Source of the DNA: JALYNX01 sp035292685
GTDB lineage: Bacteria; Actinomycetota; Acidimicrobiia; Spongiisociales; ZC4RG35
NCBI GenBank assembly: GCA_035292685.1
Contig: DATDPP010000006.1
Span: 1 to 39,420, forward strand
Direction of reading: 5' to 3'
DNA: 39,420 nt
The position numbers were made by a program, and so were the translations under genes. The notes under the pieces are model-generated. The model was given only the letters and a program-made list of their open reading frames with translations. It was not told the DNA's origin and made no database searches. Below are positions 1 to 6,760 of the stretch, piece after piece. The number at the start of each line of letters is the position of its first letter. Positions within the stretch are counted from its first letter, which is position 1.

Positions 1-290
1 AGGGCGCAGAGGTGATCCCGGGGGGCGCCGATGGGATGCTTTTCGTCCACGAGCCCCCAGGACAGGTCAATTACGTGATGTTGGAGGTCCCGATTGCGCT
101 CGACATCTGGTTCTTCGATCCGGACGGGGTGCTGATCGGGAGTGAGGAGATGTCGCCCTGCCCCGCAGAGCCTTGCCCGCGTTACCCCTCGCCCGGTGTT
201 GTCGCCTGGGTGTTAGAGACCGTGGCCGGCACTGACGAGTTCAAAGAGGGCGCCGTGCTCACTGGCGCCCCGAATGGGGAAACCGGCTGA
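1..290 (+). CDS. DUF192 family protein, 3' part (5' end outside window)
   Basis: The frame is open from the left edge and stops at TGA 288-290, so only the last 95 or so codons are present; a GTG at 12 is probably internal. The visible part carries the DUF192 hallmarks: GMLFVH near the start, then a hydrophobic strand ending PIALDIWFFDPDG, then EEMSPC and PCPRYPSPG, then a strand with VLE. DUF192 proteins are small, often exported beta proteins of unknown biochemical role. The following gene, rpsF, has its own leader of about 110 nt, so co-transcription is not implied. The family call is fairly secure; the function is unknown. Confidence 0.75.
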   Translation, partial: GAEVIPGGADGMLFVHEPPGQVNYVMLEVPIALDIWFFDPDGVLIGSEEMSPCPAEPCPRYPSPGVVAWVLETVAGTDEFKEGAVLTGAPNGETG

Positions 291-351
291 GTACGGATAC
301 ACTTCGGGTGACCGCTCCGACGTCACGCGCCGTTGGATGCGTGCTACCCCT

Positions 352-372
352 GCTCCATCAACGAGATGGGGC
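352..372 (+). promoter_or_regulatory. Hairpin in the rpsF 5' leader
   Basis: GCTCCATC (352-359) can pair with GATGGGGC (365-372) around the loop AACGA, with one G-U pair. It lies 30 nt upstream of the rpsF start. Many bacterial rpsF leaders carry an S6:S18-binding structure that autoregulates the operon, but the CCG bulge diagnostic of that motif is not clearly seen here, so this is only a candidate. Confidence 0.3.
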
Positions 373-401
373 CTTCCAAACGGATGTCCACAGGAGGTCG
401 A

Positions 402-689
402 ATGCGCGACTATGAACTGATGACGATTCATCGTCCTGATCTCGTGGAGGACGACATCGAGGCCAAGATCGGCGAACTCGAGTCGTATCTCTCCGAGCAC
501 GGGGCGAGCGTCAAGGGCAAGGATCTCTGGGGCAAGCGTCGCTTCGCCTATGAGATCGAGCATCTCTCCGAGGGTTACTACTCGGTGGTGAACTTCCAGG
601 CTGAGGCGGGAGCCGTCGACTCACTTGATCGGATGCTTTCCCTGGCCGACGAAGTTGTTCGACACAAGATCGTCCGACTAGGCGGCTGA
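402..689 (+). CDS. rpsF: 30S ribosomal protein bS6
   Basis: 95 residues, normal for bS6, a small-subunit protein that binds 16S rRNA as a heterodimer with bS18. The N-terminus MRDYELMTIHRPDL and the central GKDLWGKRRFAYEI are characteristic. The ATG at 402 is chosen because AGGAGG lies at 392-397, six bases upstream; the frame extends 23 codons further up but without a ribosome binding site. It is the first gene of the rpsF-ssb-rpsR-rplI cluster, conserved across bacteria, and bS18 is encoded two genes downstream. Nothing unusual in the protein. Confidence 0.96.
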   Translation: MRDYELMTIHRPDLVEDDIEAKIGELESYLSEHGASVKGKDLWGKRRFAYEIEHLSEGYYSVVNFQAEAGAVDSLDRMLSLADEVVRHKIVRLGG

Positions 690-749
690 CTGGAATACGT
701 CACACCGGCGCGGCATGATCGTCGGTGGACGTGAGAAGAGGAGATCTCA

Positions 750-1196
750 ATGTCGAACAATGTCACACTCATCGGCAACCTGGTTGACGACCCGGAGCTG
801 CGTTTCACCCCATCGGGTGTCGCCATGGCCAAGATCCGCATGGCGGTGAACCGCCGTTGGCAGAAGGATGGTGAGTGGCAGGAAGACACCAGCTTCTTCA
901 CCGGCACCGTGTGGAGGGAGCAGGCCGAGTCTGCCGCCGAGTCGCTGCAGAAGGGGGCCCGGGTGATTGTCACCGGCCGGCTCGAGCAGCGGACTTGGGA
1001 AACCGACCAGGGGGAGAAGCGGTCCGTCGTCGAGATTCAAATCGACGAGATCGGCCCATCGCTGCGGTGGGCCACCGCCACGGTGAACAAGACGGCGCGA
1101 TCCGGAGGTGGTGACTTTGCCGCGGCTCAGGGTGGCGACGTTCCTCCGGCCCCGGTTGCCCGTGACAGTTATGGGCCCGACGAGGCCCCGTTCTGA
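750..1196 (+). CDS. ssb: Single-stranded DNA-binding protein
   Basis: 148 residues. An N-terminal OB fold (about residues 1-105) begins MSNNVTLIGNLVDDPELR and includes the ARVIVTGRLEQRTWE strand. A short Gly/Ala/Pro-rich linker follows, ending in the acidic tip DEAPF, the variant of DDDIPF that recruits replication and repair partners. A purine-rich GAGAAGAGGAG stretch just upstream of the ATG acts as ribosome binding site. SSB coats single-stranded DNA during replication, repair and recombination. Its position between rpsF and rpsR is the canonical bacterial arrangement. Confidence 0.96.
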   Translation: MSNNVTLIGNLVDDPELRFTPSGVAMAKIRMAVNRRWQKDGEWQEDTSFFTGTVWREQAESAAESLQKGARVIVTGRLEQRTWETDQGEKRSVVEIQIDEIGPSLRWATATVNKTARSGGGDFAAAQGGDVPPAPVARDSYGPDEAPF

Positions 1197-1216
1197 TTTC
1201 AGGAGTTTCGAACCAG

Positions 1217-1489
1217 ATGGCACGCAAATCCACCAACAACCCACGACCCAAGAGACGGCGTGGGATGGAAGTGCGCCGGGGTCGTCCCAAACCCTGTGCG
1301 TTCTGTATGGCAAAGGTCGATCACATCGACTGGAAGGACGTTTCGGTTCTTCGCAAGTACATCTCGGATCGGGGCAAGATCCGGGGTCGCCGGATCAATG
1401 GCAACTGCCCTCATCATCAGCGTGAGGTGGCAGTAGCCATCAAAAGCGCCCGCGAGATGGCCCTTCTCCCCTATCTGAACACCAGATGA
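1217..1489 (+). CDS. rpsR: 30S ribosomal protein bS18
   Basis: 90 residues. Basic N-terminus MARKSTNN, then KPCAFC and later GNCPHHQREVAVAIK, followed by RAREMALLPY-like helix and an Arg end. The CxxC plus the downstream Cys/His suggests the zinc-binding (C+) form of bS18; zinc-free paralogues lack these residues. bS18 pairs with bS6 on the platform of the small subunit. The stop codon overlaps the rplI start by four bases (ATGA at 1486-1489), so the two are translationally coupled. Confidence 0.96.
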   Translation: MARKSTNNPRPKRRRGMEVRRGRPKPCAFCMAKVDHIDWKDVSVLRKYISDRGKIRGRRINGNCPHHQREVAVAIKSAREMALLPYLNTR

Positions 1490-1935
1490 AGCTGATCCTC
1501 ATTTCCGACGTCAATGAGTTGGGCAAACGTGGTGACGTGGTCGACGTCGCCGAGGGCTACGCCCGCAACTTCCTGCTCCCCAAGAAGAAGGCGGTCAAGG
1601 CCAGCGAGGGCTCGATGGCCCAAGCCGAGGCCACCCGTGCCGCCCGCATCGAGAGCGAGCAGCGGGCCCGGGAGCAGGCCGAGAATCTCGCAACCCAGTT
1701 GGTGGGCACCCGGGTGGTCCTCGCTGCCCAAGCGGGTGACGAGGGCCGGCTCTACGGCTCGATCTCGGTCCACGACGTGGTCGAAGGGATCAGACGGTTC
1801 ACCGGCCTCGAGTTGGATCGTGACGCGGTGTTGATCCCGTCGCCGATCAAGGCCATCGGGCTCCACGAAATCCAAATCAAGCTCCATCCCGATGTCGAGT
1901 TTCCCCTCCTCCTCGACGTGATCCCCGCCAGCTGA
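1486..1935 (+). CDS. rplI: 50S ribosomal protein bL9
   Basis: 149 residues, the usual length. The N-terminal domain MKLILISDVNELGKRGDVV with GYARNFLLPKKKA is the bL9 signature; a long charged connecting helix (about residues 42-75) leads to the C-terminal rRNA-binding domain with GRLYGSISVHDVVE. bL9 sits at the base of the L1 stalk and helps maintain reading frame. Translation is coupled to rpsR by an ATGA overlap. A 9-bp inverted repeat 14 bases after the stop marks the end of the ribosomal operon, so dnaB probably has its own promoter. Confidence 0.97.
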   Translation: MKLILISDVNELGKRGDVVDVAEGYARNFLLPKKKAVKASEGSMAQAEATRAARIESEQRAREQAENLATQLVGTRVVLAAQAGDEGRLYGSISVHDVVEGIRRFTGLELDRDAVLIPSPIKAIGLHEIQIKLHPDVEFPLLLDVIPAS

Positions 1936-1948
1936 CTTCCCAACGCAG

Positions 1949-1971
1949 CCCGTCACGAATCCCGTGACGGG
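1949..1971 (+). terminator. Hairpin terminator after rplI
   Basis: CCCGTCACG (1949-1957), loop AATCC, CGTGACGGG (1963-1971): a perfect 9-bp GC-rich stem shortly after the rplI stop. No U-run follows, so it may be an actinobacterial U-less terminator or a processing hairpin. Confidence 0.6.
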
Positions 1972-2011
1972 GCACATTCAGAATGCCGACTACGGGCGGA
2001 TTAGGGACCGA

Positions 2012-2071
2012 TTTCGCGGTTTTTGGGAAGGTTTCGCGTCTTTTGACAGTGTTTCGCGGAGTTTTGGAATG
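2012..2071. repeat. Three 20-bp phased direct repeats (TTTCGCG boxes) upstream of dnaB
   Basis: TTTCGCG occurs at 2012-2018, 2032-2038 and 2052-2058, a spacing of exactly 20 bp each time, i.e. close to two helical turns. The full 20-bp units agree at 16 of 20 (first and third) and 14 of 20 (first and second) positions. An inverted partial copy, CGCGAAAACTGTCA at 2159-2172, mirrors TGACAGTGTTTCGCG at 2044-2058. All lie in the 261-bp gap between rplI and dnaB, which contains no gene and is AT-richer than its surroundings. Same-face spacing suggests cooperative binding of a regulator; the binder is unknown. Confidence 0.6.
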
Positions 2072-2196
2072 AAGCCCAATCCGGTCTAAGTTCCCCTTTG
2101 CTTCCCCAGAAGCTGGCTCGATCTTCCCCCAACTCCGTCAGGGTTTGGCGCGCCGGTTCGCGAAAACTGTCATACGGCGTTGGTAGAAGAGAGTAG

Positions 2197-3549
2197 ATGA
2201 GCGGTTTCACCGAACAGACCGAGATGAGGCCCGGTTACCGGACCCCTCCACATTCCCGTGAAGCGGAGGAGTCTGTGATCGGGGCGGTGCTCCTGTCTGA
2301 GGATGCGGTGAACGAGGTGATGGACCGACTTCACCCCGAGGACTTCTATATCCCGGCCCATCAGGCCATCTTCGAGTCGATGCGACAGTTGTTCGACGGC
2401 AACCAGGCAATCGACGCGGTCACCGTTTCCGAGGAGTTGAGGCGGCGCGGGGAACTGGAGAAGGTCGGTGGGGTCAACTACCTGACTCGATTAGTCGACA
2501 TCGTCCCCTCGACCTCCAACATCCTCTACTACGCGGGGATCGTCGAGGAGCACGGCAAACGGCGGGAGCTGATTCGTGCCGGGGCATCGGTCACCGAGGT
2601 TGCCTTCAATATCGACGAGGAAATCGCGATCATCCTCGACCGCGCCGAGCAGACGGTTCTCGGTGTCGCCGAGCGACGCAGCTCACAGACCCTGCTCGAG
2701 GTCGGGCCGCTGTTCAGCGACGTCCTCGAGCAGATCGAGGCCCTCGAACAACGCGGGTCGGAGATCAACGGGTTGGCCACAGGGTTCGTCGACCTCGACC
2801 AGAAGCTCGCCGGGATCCAACCGGCGAACCTGGTGGTGGTGGCCGGGAGGCCGGGCATGGGCAAGTCGGCCATCGCTCTGAACATCGCCACCAATGTCGC
2901 CTCCAAGGGTGACCCGGTGGCCCTTTTCTCATTGGAGATGTCCAAGGAGGAGATCGTGCAGAGGATCCTCTCCTCGGTTGGCCAGGTCGACTCCAAGAAA
3001 CTTCGCAACGGGCAGCTCGGGCCGCTGTGGCAACGGGTGGTCGATGCGGCGGGCAAGATGTACAAGGCGCCGATCTTCATCGACGACTCCTCGCTGGTCA
3101 CCGTGACCGACATCCGGGCCAAATGCCGGCGTCTCAAGCGGAAGCACGGGCTCGCTCTGGTCATCGTCGACTATCTCCAGTTGTTGCAGGCATCGACCCG
3201 GGAGAACCGCCAACAGGAGATCTCTGAGATCACCCGAAACCTGAAGAACCTGGCAAAAGAGCTCGCAGTTCCGATCATCGCTGTTTCCCAGCTCAATCGT
3301 TCGGTGGAGTCCCGGGAGAACAGACGACCCCGGCTTTCCGATCTTCGTGAATCCGGCGCCATCGAGCAGGACTCGGATGTGGTGATGTTCGTTTACCGCC
3401 ACGAGTACTACCACCCCGAGGATCAGGAGAAGAAGGGGATCGCCGAGCTGATCATCGAGAAGCACCGCTCCGGCGCCACCGGGACCGTGGAGATGACCTT
3501 CCAGCCAGAGTTCACGCGCTTCGCCAATCTGGGCCGGGACGTGAGCTGA
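2197..3549 (+). CDS. dnaB: Replicative DNA helicase DnaB
   Basis: 450 residues, the normal intein-free length. The N-terminal helical domain (about 15-115) starts with PPHSREAEESVIGAVLL; a linker helix follows; the RecA-like motor begins near 175. Walker A GRPGMGKS is at residues 217-224, Walker B VIVDYLQLL near 323-331, and the DNA-binding/arginine-finger region SGAIEQDSDVVMFVYR near 383-400. DnaB forms the hexameric ring that unwinds the chromosome ahead of the replisome. The start is preceded only by a weak purine stretch (AGAAGAGAG). The rplI-dnaB order is widely conserved. A strong hairpin terminator follows. Confidence 0.96.
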   Translation: MSGFTEQTEMRPGYRTPPHSREAEESVIGAVLLSEDAVNEVMDRLHPEDFYIPAHQAIFESMRQLFDGNQAIDAVTVSEELRRRGELEKVGGVNYLTRLVDIVPSTSNILYYAGIVEEHGKRRELIRAGASVTEVAFNIDEEIAIILDRAEQTVLGVAERRSSQTLLEVGPLFSDVLEQIEALEQRGSEINGLATGFVDLDQKLAGIQPANLVVVAGRPGMGKSAIALNIATNVASKGDPVALFSLEMSKEEIVQRILSSVGQVDSKKLRNGQLGPLWQRVVDAAGKMYKAPIFIDDSSLVTVTDIRAKCRRLKRKHGLALVIVDYLQLLQASTRENRQQEISEITRNLKNLAKELAVPIIAVSQLNRSVESRENRRPRLSDLRESGAIEQDSDVVMFVYRHEYYHPEDQEKKGIAELIIEKHRSGATGTVEMTFQPEFTRFANLGRDVS

Positions 3550-3580
3550 GTCGGGAACTGGTGGCGATCGGCCCTGGCGC

Positions 3581-3608
3581 GCGGCGACCCAAAGGGTCGC
3601 CGCATTTT
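3581..3608 (+). terminator. Rho-independent terminator after dnaB
   Basis: GCGGCGACCC (3581-3590), loop AAA, GGGTCGCCGC (3594-3603): a perfect 10-bp stem followed by ATTTTG. It lies about 30 bp past the dnaB stop. Confidence 0.8.
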
Positions 3609-3664
3609 GGAGGGGTTGCCACTTGCCCTGTGGAGCCGGGGAAGCTCCTGAGGGGGACTCAATA

Positions 3665-3684
3665 GGGCGTGGCGCCTTACGCCC
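3665..3684 (-). terminator. Possible terminator for dcd
   Basis: GGGCGT (3665-3670) and ACGCCC (3679-3684) form a 6-bp stem whose loop holds a GGCGCC palindrome. It is 67 bp beyond the dcd stop on the minus strand. The stem is short and lacks a U-run, so the call is tentative. Confidence 0.3.
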
Positions 3685-3750
3685 ATTCTGTGCCTCCCGA
3701 ACCCTTATGGTCGAGCAGAACGGACCCAAATCGAACTATACGCAAGTGCG

Positions 3751-4329
3751 CTAGTCCGCGCCCGGTTGGTCGAAATCCTGATGCGATCGGCTGGCGGTGG
3801 GCCCGCTCTGGCCCTGGTACTTCGAACCCAGCTCGGGTGAGCCGTAGGGAAAATCGGCCGCTGTGGTCATGCGATAGAAACTGATCTGGCCGATCTTCAT
3901 CTCCGGGTAGATGGCGATGGGCAGGGTTGCCACATTCGATAGCTCGAGGGTGATGTGGCCTTCGAACCCGGGGTCGATGAACCCGGCGGTGGAATGAATG
4001 AGCAAGCCGAGTCGCCCTAGGGATGACTTGCCTTCGAGACGGGCCACCACGTCGTCACCGAGTTTGACCCTCTCCAACGTGGAGCCGAGCACGAACTCGC
4101 CGGGATGGAGCATGAACGGCTCCTCGGCCTCTACCTCCACCAGCTGAGTCAGATCCGACTGTGGGGCCCGGGGGTCGATCTGGCTGTAGCGGTGGTTGAC
4201 GAAGACCCGGAACCCGTTTCCCACCCGGAGGTCGATCGACGAGGGCTGGACGAAAGAAGGCTCGTAGGGGTCGATCTGGATCAAACCCGAGTCGATGGCT
4301 TCCCGAATGGATCGGTCAGAGAAAATCAG
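3751..4329 (-). CDS. dcd: dCTP deaminase, probably bifunctional (dCTP deaminase/dUTPase type)
   Basis: Converts dCTP to dUTP and, in the Mycobacterium-type enzyme, on to dUMP for thymidylate synthesis. It carries HPGEFVLGSTLE, EGKSSLGRLGLLIHSTAGF and IDPGFEGHITLELSN, which closely match the M. tuberculosis bifunctional enzyme as I recall it, and ends near SKYQGQSGPT. The start is assigned to CTG at 4329: translation from there gives LIFSDRSIREAID, which aligns residue for residue with the conserved MLLSDRDLRAEI-type N-terminus; AGGAG lies 7 bases upstream and a -10-like TACGAT at 4358-4363. The first standard start, TTG at 4284, would delete 15 conserved residues. 192 residues from the CTG start; an ATT start one codon later is possible. 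Confidence 0.9.
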   Translation of the reverse strand: MIFSDRSIREAIDSGLIQIDPYEPSFVQPSSIDLRVGNGFRVFVNHRYSQIDPRAPQSDLTQLVEVEAEEPFMLHPGEFVLGSTLERVKLGDDVVARLEGKSSLGRLGLLIHSTAGFIDPGFEGHITLELSNVATLPIAIYPEMKIGQISFYRMTTAADFPYGSPELGSKYQGQSGPTASRSHQDFDQPGAD

Positions 4330-4357
4330 GGGAGGGCTCCTGGGCGCGTGCCCGATG

Positions 4358-4363
4358 ATCGTA
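4358..4363 (-). promoter_or_regulatory. Putative -10 box of dcd
   Basis: Read on the minus strand this is TACGAT, fitting TAnnnT. The expected transcription start is near 4351, giving a leader of about 22 nt with AGGAG before the CTG start at 4329. No good -35 is seen. Confidence 0.35.
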
Positions 4364-4494
4364 GGGCGGCCGATGACAGAGAGTGAAGGAGCTCCGGGAT
4401 GGGCTGTTCAGGTCTGGGTCAGGTTGCTGCGACCATTCTGAACCGAAGCAACGACGACTTACGTCATTCGGCTCAACCAGAGAGGACAGGAATT

Positions 4495-5292
4495 GTGGGA
4501 CCAGCACGAAAGAATCGAGGCAGAGGCGGTCTCCGGCCGACAGCCGGTTCACTGACCCTGGCGGTGGCCATGTTGGTCACAGCCTGTGGCTCCTCCTCCG
4601 CACTCCCGCAGGGTGACGAGCCCGTTGAGCTCGACCCCGCCGACTTCACAACCGAGATCGACAATCCCTATTGGCCGATGGCGCCCGGAACCCGCTGGAC
4701 CTTTCGGGAGATCGACGCTGAGGGCCAGGTGACGGAGATCATCATGGTGGTGACCACCGAGACCAAGGAGATCGCCAACGGGGTCGTCGCCCGCGTCGTT
4801 CGCGACACGGTTACCAAGGACGGAGAGATCATCGAGGACACCTTTGACTGGTACGCCCAGGACTCGGAAGGAAACATCTGGTACCTCGGTGAAGACACCG
4901 CCGAGTTCGAAAACGGCGAGATCACCTCCAGGGGCGGCTCATTCGAGGCTGGGGTGGACGGCGCCCTCGCCGGGATTGTCGTCCCTGCCAACCCGGAGCC
5001 TGGCATGAAGTACCGCCAGGAGTACTACAAGGGTGAGGCCGAAGACAACGGTGAGGTGCTCAGCATCCAAGAGATGGCAGAGGTGCCGTACGGCCTGTTC
5101 CACGATGTGCTCCTCACCAAGGACACGATAACGATCGAGCCCGACATCCTCGAGTACAAGCTGTATGCCCCGGGCGTTGGACCGGTTCTGATCCTCGACG
5201 TCTCAGGCAGCGCAGGCCGGGAAGAGCTGATCGAGGTGGATCAGGCGCCGGAGACCGCGGGAACGGGACCACTCGGTAACCCCAACCCGTGA
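4495..5292 (+). CDS. Predicted lipoprotein of unknown function
   Basis: 265 residues from the GTG at 4495, chosen because AGGACAGG lies just upstream; the frame is open 32 codons further up but that extension has no signal-like character. A basic start (RKNRGRGGLR), a hydrophobic stretch TLAVAMLVTAC and the lipobox with Cys at about residue 30 indicate a type II signal peptide. The mature part is acidic and beta-rich, with NPYWPMAPGTRWTF, EDTFDWYAQD and GNIWYLGEDT. Similar extracytoplasmic proteins occur in other actinobacteria but I know no function. Divergent from dcd; transcription ends at the palindromic repeats just downstream. Confidence 0.75.
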   Translation: MGPARKNRGRGGLRPTAGSLTLAVAMLVTACGSSSALPQGDEPVELDPADFTTEIDNPYWPMAPGTRWTFREIDAEGQVTEIIMVVTTETKEIANGVVARVVRDTVTKDGEIIEDTFDWYAQDSEGNIWYLGEDTAEFENGEITSRGGSFEAGVDGALAGIVVPANPEPGMKYRQEYYKGEAEDNGEVLSIQEMAEVPYGLFHDVLLTKDTITIEPDILEYKLYAPGVGPVLILDVSGSAGREELIEVDQAPETAGTGPLGNPNP

Positions 5293-5297
5293 TTCAT

Positions 5298-5336
5298 GTG
5301 TGCAAGGAACCACCGATGTGGTAGGCGGGTGCACAC
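5298..5336 (-). repeat. REP-like palindrome, copy A
   Basis: Outer arms GTGTGCA (5298-5304) and TGCACAC (5330-5336), inner arms ACCAC (5309-5313) and GTGGT (5318-5322), loop CGAT. By its asymmetric interior it is oriented like copy B (minus) when compared with copies C and D. Located six bases after a lipoprotein stop codon. Confidence 0.75.
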
Positions 5337-5357
5337 GAGAAGTCAGACCGTCGGGGA

Positions 5358-5396
5358 GTGTGCGATCCGCCACCCCTACGGTGGTTGCCTGCACAC
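5358..5396 (-). repeat. REP-like palindrome, copy B
   Basis: Outer arms GTGTGC (5358-5363) and GCACAC (5391-5396), inner arms CCACC (5370-5374) and GGTGG (5380-5384). The flank GGG after the right arm corresponds to the CCC before copies C and D on the opposite strand. It begins 60 bp after copy A and ends six bases before the tRNA gene. Confidence 0.75.
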
Positions 5397-5401
5397 GGGA
5401 G

Positions 5402-5472
5402 AGCGGGTGAAGGGAATCGAACCCTCGCCCCGAGCTTGGGAAGCTCGTGTTCTACCATTGAACTACACCCGC
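5402..5472 (-). tRNA. tRNA-Gly (anticodon CCC)
   Basis: 71 nt on the minus strand. Acceptor stem GCGGGTG (5472-5466) pairs with CACCCGC (5409-5403), with discriminator U at 5402; D stem GTTC/GAAC; anticodon stem CGAGC/GCTCG with loop TTCCCAA, so the anticodon is CCC, reading GGG glycine codons; T arm GAGGG, TTCGATT, CCCTT. CCA is not encoded. Only 61 bp separate it from the CDF transporter gene further along the minus strand. Confidence 0.95.
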
Positions 5473-5532
5473 GAAGCCGCGTGATCCACCGTCAGGGCAG
5501 GACGATACCGGCTACCGGGGCCAGGCGAAACC

Positions 5533-6498
5533 TCACTGCTGGGCTGCTTCCCCGGTTCCTTGGGCAGCGTCCGGAGTGGGGACATGACCGTCCTTCCACA
5601 CGTCTGGCTCCAGATAGATCCGGCTCGCATAAGGAAGGGCTCTCCGAATCGCAGCCTCGGCCACGTCGATGGCCGCCGCCACCTGGGGAGTCGTCAGGGT
5701 CTCGGTGAACTCGATCTTGGCGGCCACGAGAAGCTCCTCGGGCCCGAGATGCTGGGTGCGGAGGTCGATTACTCGCCTTACATGGGGGCTGGCGAGCAGC
5801 ACCTGGTCGATCGCCATGATGTGCTCCTCCAGGGCAGCTTCCCCGATCAGAAGCGACTTCATCTCGACGCTGAGGAAGGTCGCGATGATCAGGAGCAATG
5901 TGCCGATGCACAGAGTCCCGATGGCGTCCCAGATCACGTCACCGGTGACGACATAGAGCCCCAGTCCTATCAGGGCGAGGCAGAGCCCGAGCAGCGCACC
6001 GGCGTCCTCCAGCAGCACCACCGGCAACTCGGGGGAGCGCGAGGTCCGTACGTACTCGACCCATTCTCGCTCTCCCTTGACCTTACGCGCCTCTCCGACG
6101 GCGGTCCTGAAGCTGAACGACTCCAGGGCCACGGCTACCAAAAGCACTGCGAACGCCCAGCCGATCGAGGTCAGTTCGTGGGGGTGGAGGATCTTGGAAA
6201 TCCCCTCATAGATCGAATAGAGCCCACCCAACGAGAACAGGACCAGCGCGACTACGAAGGACCAGAAGTAGCGCTCCCTTCCGTATCCGAACTGGTGGTC
6301 CTGATCAGCCACCCTGCGAGATTGTCTGCCCCCCAACAGGAGCAGGCCCTGGTTGGCGGTATCGGCCACCGAGTGAATCGATTCGGCCAGCATCGCAGCG
6401 GATCCGGTGACCAGATAGGCGACGAATTTGGCCAGGGCGATTCCGGCATTGGCCAGCAATGCGGCGATGATCGCCCTGGTTCCACCACCGGCTGACAT
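5533..6498 (-). CDS. Cation diffusion facilitator family transporter
   Basis: 321 residues. Exports divalent metal ions such as Zn2+ in exchange for protons. The membrane domain (about 5-225) has ESIHSVADTANQ in the second helix, i.e. the HxxxD metal site, and LLEDAGALLG in the fifth, where the second acidic pair falls; a ferredoxin-like cytoplasmic domain follows (about 235-305, with RRVIDLRTQHLGPEE). The extended loop with QFGYGRERYFWSF is typical of the branch that includes eukaryotic ZnT9-like proteins. It follows a small membrane protein gene by 9 bp on the same strand, so they are likely co-transcribed. The metal cannot be decided from sequence. Confidence 0.88.
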   Translation of the reverse strand: MSAGGGTRAIIAALLANAGIALAKFVAYLVTGSAAMLAESIHSVADTANQGLLLLGGRQSRRVADQDHQFGYGRERYFWSFVVALVLFSLGGLYSIYEGISKILHPHELTSIGWAFAVLLVAVALESFSFRTAVGEARKVKGEREWVEYVRTSRSPELPVVLLEDAGALLGLCLALIGLGLYVVTGDVIWDAIGTLCIGTLLLIIATFLSVEMKSLLIGEAALEEHIMAIDQVLLASPHVRRVIDLRTQHLGPEELLVAAKIEFTETLTTPQVAAAIDVAEAAIRRALPYASRIYLEPDVWKDGHVPTPDAAQGTGEAAQQ

Positions 6499-6507
6499 GA
6501 TCCGATG

Positions 6508-6735
6508 CTAGGTGAACAGGGAGACGGCACCCCAGGTGGTCATCAACACCCCGACGACTGCCAGAAATGCCACCCGACCGGCCCGGTATTCCGCGCCCTC
6601 GATCCCCTTAGGGGGCTCTCCCCGGCGATGTTTCCACCAGGCGAGACCGTTGCCGAGCACCAGGGCGAGACCGAGGCCGAGGACCAACTCCGGCAGCAGA
6701 TTCTGGATGTCGAAGAACTCGGCCACTTCGGCCAA
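6508..6735 (-). CDS. Small two-helix membrane protein
   Basis: 75 residues from a TTG at 6735 (an alternative start may exist, as the ribosome binding site is poor). Two hydrophobic helices are visible: LPELVLGLGLALVLGNGLAW (about 14-33) and VAFLAVVGVLMTTWGAVSLF (about 55-74), joined by the basic segment KHRRGEPP. It lies directly upstream of the CDF transporter in a two-gene unit and is divergent from thrB. I do not recognise the family; a role as an accessory to the transporter is only suggested by position. Confidence 0.6.
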   Translation of the reverse strand: MAEVAEFFDIQNLLPELVLGLGLALVLGNGLAWWKHRRGEPPKGIEGAEYRAGRVAFLAVVGVLMTTWGAVSLFT

Positions 6736-6748
6736 CGGTAACCCTGCG

Positions 6749-6754
6749 TAATCT
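6749..6754 (+). promoter_or_regulatory. -10 box of thrB (leaderless)
   Basis: TAATCT followed after six bases by the GTG start at 6761, placing the expected +1 at the start codon. No Shine-Dalgarno sequence is present. Confidence 0.45.
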
Positions 6755-6760
6755 CCGACC

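Noticed and set aside
2043..2071. TTGACA at 2043-2048 as the -35 of a dnaB promoter
   Set aside because: No acceptable -10 lies 16-18 bp downstream (GGAATG); the hexamer is better explained as part of the second 20-bp repeat.
5931..5950. Palindrome CGTCACCGGTGACG as an operator
   Set aside because: It lies inside the conserved coding region of the CDF transporter and occurs once.
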